This document shows, piece after piece, positions 1 to 6,069 of a DNA stretch of 9,025 bases; positions within the stretch are counted from its first letter, which is position 1; every line of letters starts with the position of its first letter. The notes under the pieces were generated by a model, which worked only from the letters and a program-made list of their open reading frames with translations, searched no databases and had not been told where the DNA came from. Source of the stretch: an uncultured Eubacteriales bacterium (GTDB lineage: Bacteria; Bacillota; Clostridia; Oscillospirales; Acutalibacteraceae); contig ONVG01000118.1 of NCBI GenBank assembly GCA_900321195.1, positions 1 to 9,025 on the forward strand, given 5' to 3'. The position numbers and the translations under genes were made by a program.

Positions 1-2
1 GG

Positions 3-422
3 ATACGGGAAGAAATGGAGTCTTTGCCTGCCGACCGTATCCTGTTCGAGGACGGAGATTATCGGGTGTGCCTGCTCCGCGTGACGGATGCTCCGGAGAC
101 AATGCAGGAACTGTTCCGCCTCCGCGAGGAGGTTTTCCGAGGTGTCGGTGAGGGCACGGGACGGCCGATTGACACCGATCCCTATGATTCGTATTATTAT
201 CAGCTGATCCTGTGGAACCTGCCGAACCGCGAGATTGCCGGTGCATACCGTCTCGGGGACTGTGCCCGGATGATGGCGGAACATGGTGGGATTGCTGGCC
301 TCTATACGGCAAGTCTTTATGATTATAAGGATACGGCTGCGCCGCTGCTTTCCCAATGCACAGGCTTAGCATCCTTTTCAAACGAGAGAGTTTCTATCTC
401 TACAAGCTCGGAGACCATATAA
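3..422 (+). CDS. Partial Bacteroidales-type acyltransferase (Acetyltransf_5 / hemolysin-like GNAT), both ends missing
   Basis: The reading frame is already open at the window edge, so the ATG at 15 is probably internal. Recognisable residues include SLPADRIL, the stretch LREEVFRGVGEGTG, an acidic Asp-Tyr-rich segment and IAGAYRLG. They match the GNAT-like (PF13444-type) domain that in Bacteroidetes is fused behind a PlsC-like lysophospholipid acyltransferase or stands alone as an OlsB/GlsB-like N-acyltransferase; such enzymes move acyl chains onto amino or lysolipid acceptors at the membrane. Family resemblance ends near SLYDYKDTAAPLL (about position 345). The remaining ~25 codons to the stop at 420-422 are antisense htpG sequence and resemble nothing, so this is a fragment fused to foreign DNA. 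Base composition is clearly more GC-rich than the rest of the window. The family call is from memory of related sequences; the exact substrate is unknown. Confidence 0.65.
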   Translation: MREEMESLPADRILFEDGDYRVCLLRVTDAPETMQELFRLREEVFRGVGEGTGRPIDTDPYDSYYYQLILWNLPNREIAGAYRLGDCARMMAEHGGIAGLYTASLYDYKDTAAPLLSQCTGLASFSNERVSISTSSETI

Positions 423-802
423 GCCGAATAAAATCCGAGACCGAAATGACCTATTATACCTGTTTCGGCGTCGGCTTTATCCTTGTATTTTTCAAGGAAT
501 TCCTGAGCGCCCGAAAAAGCTATCTGAGCGATATACTTTTCTACCTCTTCTTCCGTCATGCCTATACCGTTATCCTTGACTGTAAGAGTCTTGTTTTCCT
601 TGTCGAGGATAATGTCTATTCTCGGCTTTACGCCGTCGTCCTCAGCGCTGCCCATAAGGCAAAGACTCTGATACTTTTTGATAGCGTCACAGCTGTTGGC
701 AACTATTTCTCTGAGGAAGATATCCTTATCGGAATAGAGCCATTTTTTGATTATCGGAAACAGATTTTCCGAATCGACCTTGATTTGACCTTCTCTTTTC
801 AT
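323..802 (-). CDS. htpG: Chaperone HtpG (Hsp90 family), N-terminal fragment
   Basis: This is the N-terminal GHKL ATPase domain of bacterial Hsp90, a cytosolic ATP-dependent chaperone that remodels client proteins together with the DnaK system. Visible nucleotide-binding elements are LREIVANSCDAIKK (residues 30-43, with E32 the likely catalytic base and N36/D39 binding), DNGIGM (77-82) and the lid glycine loop GHFGLGFYSAYMV (118-130). The start is ATG at 802, preceded by GGAGG at 811-815. Only about 151 residues are genuine; the family normally has 600-640, so the rest of the ATPase domain and the middle and dimerisation domains are missing. The reading frame crosses the junction near 341-350 and stops at 323-325 in unrelated DNA. 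The gene lies 63 bases downstream of ftsK. No CIRCE-type heat-shock operator is visible upstream. Confidence 0.92.
   Translation of the reverse strand: MKREGQIKVDSENLFPIIKKWLYSDKDIFLREIVANSCDAIKKYQSLCLMGSAEDDGVKPRIDIILDKENKTLTVKDNGIGMTEEEVEKYIAQIAFSGAQEFLEKYKDKADAETGIIGHFGLGFYSAYMVSELVEIETLSFEKDAKPVHWESSGAAVSL
338..352. other. Chimeric junction between GC-rich foreign fragment and htpG
   Basis: Two truncated genes meet here head to head. The plus-strand acyltransferase keeps family-like residues up to about 345-350. The minus-strand HtpG keeps family-like residues (KPVHWESSG) down to about 341, after which it reads AAVSL and stops inside the foreign DNA. The two supports overlap by roughly ten bases, as expected for a join at a short shared sequence. 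Base composition changes abruptly at the same point. An assembly chimera is the most likely cause, though a true deletion or insertion cannot be excluded from sequence alone. Confidence 0.75.
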
Positions 803-822
803 TTTTATTACCTCCGTAATAT

Positions 823-852
823 TTTATAAAGTCCGAAGAATACGGGCTTTAA
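823..852 (-). promoter_or_regulatory. Possible htpG promoter overlapping an imperfect hairpin
   Basis: On the minus strand, TTAAAG (852-847) and TATAAA (828-823) are 18 bases apart, a weak sigma-A-like pair ahead of htpG. The implied leader would be very short, because the ribosome binding site begins at 815. The same bases form an imperfect inverted repeat, 827-835 with 843-851 around a 7-base loop, carrying one C-A mismatch on the minus strand and one wobble on the plus strand. It could instead be a weak terminator behind ftsK. The two readings cannot be separated here. Confidence 0.25.
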
Positions 853-865
853 TATACAAAAATTA

Positions 866-3832
866 TTATTCAGAAGACATGCTTCTTTCCAGCCACTGCT
901 GATAAGTCATAAGCACCTGTCTTGGCTTTGAGCCTTCATGGGGACCTACGATACCCATTTGCTCCATTTCATCTATGAGCCGTCCGGCGCGCGCATAGCC
1001 GAGCCTTAAACGTCTTTGCAGGAGCGATGTGGAAGCCTGACCGGCCTCGACAACGCATTTAATAGCCTGCTCCATAACGGGGTCTATGTTTCCGTCAGCA
1101 TCAGCGCCCGACTGAGCGCTTTCGGAGACAGTATTGCTTTCTATCTCATTTATGATACTGCTGTCGTATTCAACCGCCTTGTTTTTCTTTATGAAGTTTA
1201 TGATGTTTTCTATCTCATAGTCGTCAACAAAGCATCCCTGAACACGCACAGGCTTTGTCGTACCGATAGGGGAGTAGAGCATATCTCCGCGTCCCAGAAG
1301 CTTTTCCGCTCCGCCTATATCGAGTATAGTTCTTGAATCTATCTGAGATTTAACGGCGAAGGCTATACGGCTTGGGACATTGGCTTTTATAAGACCTGTG
1401 ATGACGTCAACAGACGGACGCTGTGTAGCGATAACAAGGTGCATTCCTGCGGCTCTTGCCATCTGAGCAAGCCGGCAGATAGACTCCTCGACTTCTTTCG
1501 GAGCAGCCATCATCAGGTCGGCAAGCTCATCGATAACTATAACTATCTGACACATCTTTTTAAGACGTTCAGGAGGTTCATAGCTTGTTTCGGCGCTGGT
1601 GCCTACTTCCGCCTGAGCCTGAGCGAGCATGGCGTCCTCTTCAAACGAGCGGTCGTCATCCTCGGTATCGTTTTCGATATCCTCATTTTCGGAGTTTATC
1701 TTGTCAACAAGGCGGTTATAGCCGTACATATCCCTTACGTTGTATTCCGCAAAGGTCTTGTATCTCTCCAGCATCTCATTAACAGCCCAGTTGAGAGCGC
1801 CTGAGGCTTTTCGGGGGTCTGTCACAACAGGCACCAGAAGGTGAGGTATGCCGTTGTAAACACCTAATTCAACTACTTTTGGGTCTATGAGTATGAATTT
1901 TACTTCATCGGGGTCGGCTTTATATAGAAGGCTTACGAGCATGGAGTTTATGCATACCGACTTACCTGAGCCTGTAGAGCCTGCAATAAGAAGATGCGGC
2001 ATTCTTGCAAGGTCGGCAAGTGTTATATGACCTGTTATGTCCGTACCGAGAGCGACAGTCAGCTTGCTTTTTGCATTCTGAAATTCCCTTGACTCGATAA
2101 GCTCCCTCATTTTTACGATGCTTATGTTCCTGTTGGGGACTTCTATTCCTACAGCATTCTTTCCCGGTATAGGCGCTTCTATCCTTACTCCCGTAGCCGC
2201 AAGGTTCATAGCGATATCATCTGCAAGATTTGTTATCTTGCTTATCTTTACGCCCGATGCAGGCTGAAGCTCATATCTTGTTACAGATGGACCTCTGCTT
2301 ATGTTTATTATTGTTGTCTGCACTCCGAAGCTCCTGAGAGTATCAACAAGCGTTGCGGCGCTCGTGTTCAGCTCATAGGAAATATCCTCCTCGTTATCCT
2401 CCGGCTGAGGTTCAAGGAGAGTGAACGGCGGTTTAAGATACGTGCCCTCTATAACTTTTGCATTTGAAGCTCTGTTCTGCTTGTTATCGGGAGCGGTCTG
2501 CTGCGCCTGCTTTTGTCTGCGCTTGGAGTTCTTTTTCTTTGACGGCGCACTGTACAGGTCATCAACGAGCTGAAATTCACTTTCCTGCTCCTGCTCCGTT
2601 ACATGCGGCTGCTCATCCGAAACGACAATGCTCCTGTCGCCCTTTTTGAGAAGCGCGGAGATATCTATATTATCGGCAAGGATATTTGTTTCACCGCTGA
2701 TATAGTCCATGTTCGGCACAGTATTGCCTTTATGGATTTCAGGCGGCTTCTTCACAGCAGAGATGTTGTTTTCGGGTTCATCCTTTGGCTGTTCCTTTGG
2801 CTGTTCCTTTGGCTGCTCCTTTGCTTTGGGCTTGTGCTTTTCTCTTGGCGGAGCAGGCTCCGGCTCATACTCGTGTATCACGTTATAGGTATCGCCGTAA
2901 TCATTTTCATTATCATTGTCAGGCTCATAGAACGGAGTACGGTTCACACGCTTGTACTGTGAGTTCGAATTTTTCTTTTTTGCGTCCATATGCTGCTTTA
3001 CTTTTTTGTCAACATATTCCTCGCGCTTTTTCTTTTTCTCTGCCGACTTTATTTTATTTTCCTCTTCACGTATGCGCCTGCGTATTTCTTTGTGGTCGCT
3101 TATCTTTTCCTGCACAGGCTCTTTCAGCTTTTCCGCAAGGCTCATAAAAAGCACCTCAAAGGACATATAGCCGAAGAACAGAGTTATGACCAAAAGAACC
3201 ATGCCTCCTGCGAGAGAGCCGAGAGTCCTTGCCATAGGTATTCCGAAAAGACCGCCTATAAATCCTGTGCCCTCATACTGAGCGGCACTGCGGAAGGCGT
3301 TTATAAGCTCAGTGCCGTAGTCCTCTAACTTCATTCCCGATGAACCGAAAGCGTATAGTGTCGAAGCCGTCAGAACTACTGTTCCGCATAAGAAAAACAC
3401 CTTCAGCGGAAAGCGGTATGTACTTTTTTCTTTCATAAGCTGTACTGCGCAGTATATATTTATAAGCGGAACGGCAAAACCGAGATATCCGAAAAGACCT
3501 CTGTAGCCCTGATGCAGAGCGAGCCATATTTTTTCTCCCGGCATGAAGAAAAGAAGAATGAATATGACAGATATGCATATCAACATTATTCCCTTTATAT
3601 TTCTTCTTCTCCTGAAATATGATTCTGCATCAAAAGCATCGGAATGTATATTATATCCTGAGCTTTGTTTGGCTGTACGTTTTTTGTAAGAGCTTTTTTT
3701 GGGAGTTTTTGAATAAGTTTTGGTTTTCGGGGCTGCGGGTTTACTGACTGCCCTTTTTTTGGCGGCAGGCTTTTTCTTTGCAGCATTCTGAGCTTTTGGT
3801 CTTGGTTTTGTACCCTGATTTTTTGCAGCCAA
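866..3832 (-). CDS. ftsK: DNA translocase FtsK/SpoIIIE
   Basis: This is a membrane-anchored hexameric motor that pumps double-stranded DNA across the closing septum during division or sporulation. From the TTG start at 3832 it has 988 residues, longer than B. subtilis SpoIIIE (about 790). In order: a Lys/Ala/Pro-rich cytoplasmic tail (1-75); four membrane segments (about 81-97, 115-133, 143-162, 207-230); a long charged low-complexity linker to about 460; then the RecA-type motor with Walker A GSTGSGKS (618-625) and Walker B IVIDELADLMM (D768, E769), followed by the highly conserved MARAAG, ATQRPSVDVITG and GGAEKLLGRGDML stretches. The C-terminal winged-helix gamma domain (about 917-988, GYARAGRLIDEMEQMGIVG) reads polar DNA motifs. 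An in-frame ATG at 3898 is rejected because it lies inside the hairpin behind uppP and lacks a ribosome binding site. An acidic insertion at about 712-755 is unusual. The gene follows uppP and precedes htpG. Confidence 0.96.
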   Translation of the reverse strand: MAAKNQGTKPRPKAQNAAKKKPAAKKRAVSKPAAPKTKTYSKTPKKSSYKKRTAKQSSGYNIHSDAFDAESYFRRRRNIKGIMLICISVIFILLFFMPGEKIWLALHQGYRGLFGYLGFAVPLINIYCAVQLMKEKSTYRFPLKVFFLCGTVVLTASTLYAFGSSGMKLEDYGTELINAFRSAAQYEGTGFIGGLFGIPMARTLGSLAGGMVLLVITLFFGYMSFEVLFMSLAEKLKEPVQEKISDHKEIRRRIREEENKIKSAEKKKKREEYVDKKVKQHMDAKKKNSNSQYKRVNRTPFYEPDNDNENDYGDTYNVIHEYEPEPAPPREKHKPKAKEQPKEQPKEQPKDEPENNISAVKKPPEIHKGNTVPNMDYISGETNILADNIDISALLKKGDRSIVVSDEQPHVTEQEQESEFQLVDDLYSAPSKKKNSKRRQKQAQQTAPDNKQNRASNAKVIEGTYLKPPFTLLEPQPEDNEEDISYELNTSAATLVDTLRSFGVQTTIINISRGPSVTRYELQPASGVKISKITNLADDIAMNLAATGVRIEAPIPGKNAVGIEVPNRNISIVKMRELIESREFQNAKSKLTVALGTDITGHITLADLARMPHLLIAGSTGSGKSVCINSMLVSLLYKADPDEVKFILIDPKVVELGVYNGIPHLLVPVVTDPRKASGALNWAVNEMLERYKTFAEYNVRDMYGYNRLVDKINSENEDIENDTEDDDRSFEEDAMLAQAQAEVGTSAETSYEPPERLKKMCQIVIVIDELADLMMAAPKEVEESICRLAQMARAAGMHLVIATQRPSVDVITGLIKANVPSRIAFAVKSQIDSRTILDIGGAEKLLGRGDMLYSPIGTTKPVRVQGCFVDDYEIENIINFIKKNKAVEYDSSIINEIESNTVSESAQSGADADGNIDPVMEQAIKCVVEAGQASTSLLQRRLRLGYARAGRLIDEMEQMGIVGPHEGSKPRQVLMTYQQWLERSMSSE
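1568..1699 (-). other. Acidic insertion within the FtsK motor domain
   Basis: Between the conserved VRDMYGYN segment and the Walker B strand there are about 57 residues, where B. subtilis SpoIIIE has roughly 20. Residues 715-733 contain 12 Asp or Glu out of 19. They are followed by an Ala/Gln-rich stretch (LAQAQAEVG) that then returns to the conserved strand. The insert keeps frame and codon style, so it is part of the protein rather than an error. Confidence 0.7.
2781..2828 (-). repeat. 12-bp tandem repeat coding Lys-Glu-Gln-Pro units in the FtsK linker
   Basis: The plus strand reads TCCTTTGGCTGT twice, then TCCTTTGGCTGC, then a decayed fourth copy. In the ftsK frame this gives KEQP three times followed by KDEP, around residue 340 of the cytoplasmic linker. 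Because the unit is a multiple of three, copy number can vary without breaking the gene. Confidence 0.85.
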
Positions 3833-3845
3833 TTTTTTCCCCTCC
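3830..3845 (-). promoter_or_regulatory. Ribosome binding site and TTG start deciding the ftsK start
   Basis: On the minus strand GGAGGGG (3845-3839) is followed by six A residues and then TTG (3832-3830). This is an ideal Shine-Dalgarno distance and the only good one near the 5' end of the frame. Confidence 0.85.
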
Positions 3846-3875
3846 GTAATTATTTTTATCATCCTGATACAATAT

Positions 3876-3908
3876 TTATCGGGCAGTATATACAACACTG
3901 CCCGATAA
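3876..3908 (-). terminator. Perfect 12-bp stem-loop between uppP and ftsK
   Basis: TTATCGGGCAGT (3876-3887) pairs perfectly with ACTGCCCGATAA (3897-3908) around a 9-base loop, starting 12 bases after the uppP stop codon. On the minus strand the tract that follows (ATATTGTATC) is only moderately T-rich. It may therefore be a leaky terminator or an mRNA-end hairpin, not a full stop, letting some reading continue into ftsK. Confidence 0.6.
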
Positions 3909-3920
3909 GAAAGCTTTTAT

Positions 3921-4862
3921 TTAAAAATGCAGTGCCTGATGGGAGAAGATATTCTGACCTGAGCTAAGCTCGATAATGCTTATTATCACGACAGCTGCGC
4001 CGACAACAGCGGTATAGATAATGAATATCTGCATTTTATTTGAAGCAAGCAGCCATTTGAATATCTTTATTGCTAAAAAGCCTACAAAAGCGGCAACTAT
4101 CATTCCGACAAAAACATAGAAGATATTTATATTGGCGATACCCTCTTCCGAGGAGAGAGCATCTTTGGTTTCCAGAATAGCAGCGGCAACTATTGCAGGA
4201 GTTCCGAGAAGGAATGAATAGTCCAGAGCTGTCTGCTTGCTTATGCCTCTGAGCTGGCTTGCCGCGAGAGTAGAGCCTGAACGTGAAAGACCTGGGAATA
4301 CAGCCGCAAAGCATTGTGTTATGCCGACTGTTACAGCGTCGGAGATGCGGTATCTTTTTCTCAATTTTTTCTTGTACTTTTTGCCGTTTATTATTTTGAT
4401 ATCGGGCTTTTTGGAATTTCCGAGGAAAAGCAGTGTGCTTGTTGCAAGCAGCGCTATACCTACAGCAAGGAAATATCCGTCAAGCGCAAACTTGTCTGCG
4501 ATATCCTTTATCTTCATATCCGTCATAGGTATAGGGAGGAACAGCAGGAAAAGGGGGATAAGACCTATTATTATCATCATTGCCAGATTTTCTTCCGCCG
4601 TCATTTCCTTCCACACGAAATTCCTGTGTATAAGCTTTTTGAATATACTTCCGAGAGAAGAAAAAAGCTTTATGACCGTTTTGAAATATACCGCAAGCAC
4701 AGCGGAGAGAGTTCCTATATGGAGCATTACCGAGAAGAACAGGTTATTTTCCTGCATACCGGTTATATGCTGATATATAGCAAGATGTCCGCTGCTTGAA
4801 ACAGGGAGAAATTCGGTAAGACCCTGTATTATTCCCTGAAAGATAGCGCTGAAAATATCCAT
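3921..4862 (-). CDS. uppP: Undecaprenyl-diphosphate phosphatase UppP (BacA)
   Basis: This integral membrane enzyme removes a phosphate from undecaprenyl diphosphate, recycling the lipid carrier for peptidoglycan and other wall polymers; extra copies give bacitracin tolerance. The two family signatures are present: the (E/Q)xxxE motif as Q13-GLT-E17, continuing FLPVSSSGH (18-26), and PGxSRSxxT as PGLSRSGST (190-198, with R194 the key arginine). Several hydrophobic segments cover the rest (for example 93-111, 129-147, 215-231, 246-266, 279-297). The length of 313 residues exceeds the usual 265-275. The excess is largely a basic loop around 150-172 (KKPDIKIINGKKYKKKLRKR). The start is ATG at 4862, with GGAGGT eight bases upstream. 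It lies between tepA and ftsK and is probably co-transcribed with them. Confidence 0.95.
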   Translation of the reverse strand: MDIFSAIFQGIIQGLTEFLPVSSSGHLAIYQHITGMQENNLFFSVMLHIGTLSAVLAVYFKTVIKLFSSLGSIFKKLIHRNFVWKEMTAEENLAMMIIIGLIPLFLLFLPIPMTDMKIKDIADKFALDGYFLAVGIALLATSTLLFLGNSKKPDIKIINGKKYKKKLRKRYRISDAVTVGITQCFAAVFPGLSRSGSTLAASQLRGISKQTALDYSFLLGTPAIVAAAILETKDALSSEEGIANINIFYVFVGMIVAAFVGFLAIKIFKWLLASNKMQIFIIYTAVVGAAVVIISIIELSSGQNIFSHQALHF

Positions 4863-4886
4863 ATTTATGTACCTCCACGATTACAG

Positions 4887-4908
4887 ACGGCAGAAATTAC
4901 TCTGCCAT
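4887..4908 (-). other. Stem-loop in the uppP leader
   Basis: GGCAGA (4889-4894) and TCTGCC (4901-4906) form a perfect stem around a 6-base loop, extended by a wobble and an A-T pair to eight pairs on the minus strand. A TATAAT hexamer lies immediately upstream (4912-4907), but I see no matching -35 box at a suitable distance. No T-run follows the stem, so a terminator is unlikely. It may be a processing or stability hairpin between tepA and uppP. Confidence 0.35.
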
Positions 4909-4918
4909 TATATATGAA

Positions 4919-4981
4919 TTATTTTGTTTTTTTATTCTTATCCTTATCCTTTTTATCTGACGGCTTATTTTTGTCTATCAT
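4919..4981 (-). pseudogene. Out-of-frame remnant of the TepA C-terminal tail (20-codon Lys/Asp-rich frame)
   Basis: Its ATG overlaps the tepA stop codon (ATGA) and it encodes MIDKNKPSD followed by KKDKDKNKKTK and a stop. No ribosome binding site precedes it. Highly charged tails starting with Met-Ile-Asp/Glu-Lys are what I would expect at the very end of clostridial ClpP-like TepA proteins. I therefore read this as the original C-terminus of tepA, displaced into another frame by loss of the segment in between. A coupled 20-residue peptide is the alternative. Confidence 0.4.
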
Positions 4982-5517
4982 TTTATGACAAATCTCGTTA
5001 TTCTCTGCTGCATTCGCTGAAAATATTCAAAAGCCTGCGGAACGCCGAGCATAAGACCGTTCATTCTCACGGGATGGATAGTCATAGTCGCGGAACGGGC
5101 GATAAACGAGCGTTTAGCTGCTACTGCTATAGGTACGCCGATGGAATGTCCTCCGCCGAGCACCAAGGATACAACAGGCTTTTTCATTCCTGCCATAAGC
5201 TCGGCAATAGCAAGACCTGCTTCTACATCTCCGCCGACAGTATTCAGTATCATAAGAAGTCCGTCTATATCCGAGGACTGCTCAAAAGCCGCTAACATTG
5301 GTATTATATGCTCATATTTTGTAGTTTTGTTCTGCTCCGAGAGAATATAGTGTCCTTCTATCTGACCTATTATAGTCATGCACTGGATAGTATATTTTCC
5401 GTTGTCCGAGATTATAGAGCCTGACTCTGCTATAGTGCCGTGAGATGAGGGCTGGCTGTCGGCATTTTCATTTGTGTTTTCCTTTTCGGTCTCCGTCTCT
5501 GAATTTACTTTTTTCAA
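4978..5517 (-). CDS. tepA: ClpP-family serine protease TepA (translocation-enhancing protein), C-terminally truncated
   Basis: It matches B. subtilis TepA (YmfB), a ClpP-fold protein linked to protein export and usually found next to spoIIIE. From the TTG start (179 residues) there is a polar Glu/Asn/Ser-rich N-terminal tail (1-35). The ClpP core follows: TIIGQIEGH, NKTTKYEH, ILNTVGGDVEAGLAIAE, the nucleophile loop GGGHSIGVP (Ser at about 125) and TMTIHPVR (His at about 148). It ends at RITRFVIK with TGA, where the family normally runs on for another 50-60 residues carrying the third catalytic position and the GLID-type end. It is therefore probably inactive or mis-sequenced. A longer in-frame ATG at 5607 is excluded because it lies upstream of the -35 box at 5596-5601. 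Upstream is the CmpB-like gene; downstream is uppP. Confidence 0.88.
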   Translation of the reverse strand: MKKVNSETETEKENTNENADSQPSSHGTIAESGSIISDNGKYTIQCMTIIGQIEGHYILSEQNKTTKYEHIIPMLAAFEQSSDIDGLLMILNTVGGDVEAGLAIAELMAGMKKPVVSLVLGGGHSIGVPIAVAAKRSFIARSATMTIHPVRMNGLMLGVPQAFEYFQRMQQRITRFVIK

Positions 5518-5533
5518 GACAATGCACCTCCTT
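5515..5533 (-). promoter_or_regulatory. Ribosome binding site and TTG start deciding the tepA start
   Basis: The minus strand reads AAGGAGGTG (5533-5525), seven further bases, then TTG (5517-5515). The Shine-Dalgarno sequence is near-perfect. A small inverted repeat (ATGCTA 5534-5539 with TAGCAT 5544-5549) sits directly upstream in the leader. Confidence 0.85.
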
Positions 5534-5572
5534 ATGCTATTATTAGCATCAAGGAGAGCCAACATACATTGA

Positions 5573-5601
5573 ATTATAACATTTTTTTGTACATACTTCA
5601 A
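5573..5601 (-). promoter_or_regulatory. Sigma-A promoter of the tepA-uppP-ftsK transcript
   Basis: TTGAAG (5601-5596) and a consensus TATAAT (5578-5573) are separated by exactly 17 bases on the minus strand. Transcription would begin near 5566, leaving a leader of about 50 bases before the TTG start of tepA. This is among the best promoter matches in the window. Confidence 0.85.
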
Positions 5602-5617
5602 TAGCAAAAATCTCTTG

Positions 5618-6013
5618 TCAGAGGGAAAATTTTCTGTCTAAAAACCTGCACAATGCGAGTATCGGCAGAGTGAGCATTCCCCACAGAAAGCTGTATATAA
5701 CGCATATCTGTCCGCACAGATTCATAGGGCATCGGGAATAGTCCCACACATTCAGTTTAAGACGGAAATTGAATATAAATCCCGCGAAAAACTCAATGAA
5801 GGTTATAACGGTACTTCCCACTATGCATTTAAGGCAAAGAGAGCATTCTGCTATACTTTTGAATATCCTGTACAGCATCACAAAGCACAGACCGCCAGTC
5901 AGTAGCATCGACCAGTGAGTATATCGCCGCCAGAGCAGCTCGATAAGTCCGTAAAGCAGACCGCCTATGATAAAAAGGCAGCCGTTGCATTTCAGTTTAG
6001 ATAATGATATCAT
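5618..6013 (-). CDS. Putative ABC-transporter-permease-like membrane protein (CmpB family)
   Basis: This 131-residue protein has about four membrane segments (roughly 10-29, 33-51, 64-82 and 99-125). It carries the pattern typical of the PF06541 (CmpB) family: an ELLWRRYTHWS stretch after the first helix, IEFFAGFIFN, WDYS (90-93) followed by NLCGQICVIYSFLW, and a Cys-Arg-Phe-Leu-Asp-Arg end. The biochemical role of the family is poorly defined; despite the transporter-permease name there is no ATPase partner beside it here. The start is ATG at 6013 with AGGGTG seven bases upstream. That site and the start codon lie inside an inverted repeat. The stop is 17 bases upstream of the tepA -35 box, so it probably forms its own short transcript or reads on from the hydrolase gene. 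Confidence 0.75.
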   Translation of the reverse strand: MISLSKLKCNGCLFIIGGLLYGLIELLWRRYTHWSMLLTGGLCFVMLYRIFKSIAECSLCLKCIVGSTVITFIEFFAGFIFNFRLKLNVWDYSRCPMNLCGQICVIYSFLWGMLTLPILALCRFLDRKFSL

Positions 6014-6048
6014 ACAAATTCACCCTGATGGTTATTATTTGTATGATA
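6008..6048. promoter_or_regulatory. 12-bp inverted repeat enclosing the start site of the CmpB-like gene
   Basis: TATCATACAAAT (6008-6019) is the exact reverse complement of ATTTGTATGATA (6037-6048), with a 17-base spacer. In the minus-strand RNA the ribosome binding site (AGGGTG, 6026-6021) falls in the loop and the ATG (6013-6011) falls in the downstream arm. It could act as a translation-control hairpin or as a DNA dyad bound by a repressor. Confidence 0.6.
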
Positions 6049-6069
6049 CCTAAGAATTATTTACTGTAT

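Noticed and set aside
356..829. Long plus-strand open frame opposite htpG
   Set aside because: It is antisense to clearly conserved HtpG motifs, has no ribosome binding site and resembles nothing; it is a coding shadow.
803..865. CIRCE or other heat-shock operator ahead of htpG
   Set aside because: No TTAGCACTC-N9-GAGTGCTAA-like element is present; only an imperfect hairpin is seen.
2603..3328. Overlapping plus-strand open frames opposite the FtsK linker and membrane region
   Set aside because: Hydrophobic-looking products arise from the antisense of a Lys/Glu-rich linker; the minus-strand gene explains the sequence.
3833..3898. Upstream ATG extension of ftsK by 22 codons
   Set aside because: The ATG lies in the hairpin behind uppP with no Shine-Dalgarno sequence, whereas TTG at 3832 has an ideal one.
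5518..5607. Upstream ATG extension of tepA by 30 codons
   Set aside because: The codons overlap the promoter; the transcript would start after the proposed ATG.
5608..5632. Terminator behind the CmpB-like gene
   Set aside because: CTCT-GACA-AGAG followed by ATTTTT has a stem of only four pairs, too weak to call.
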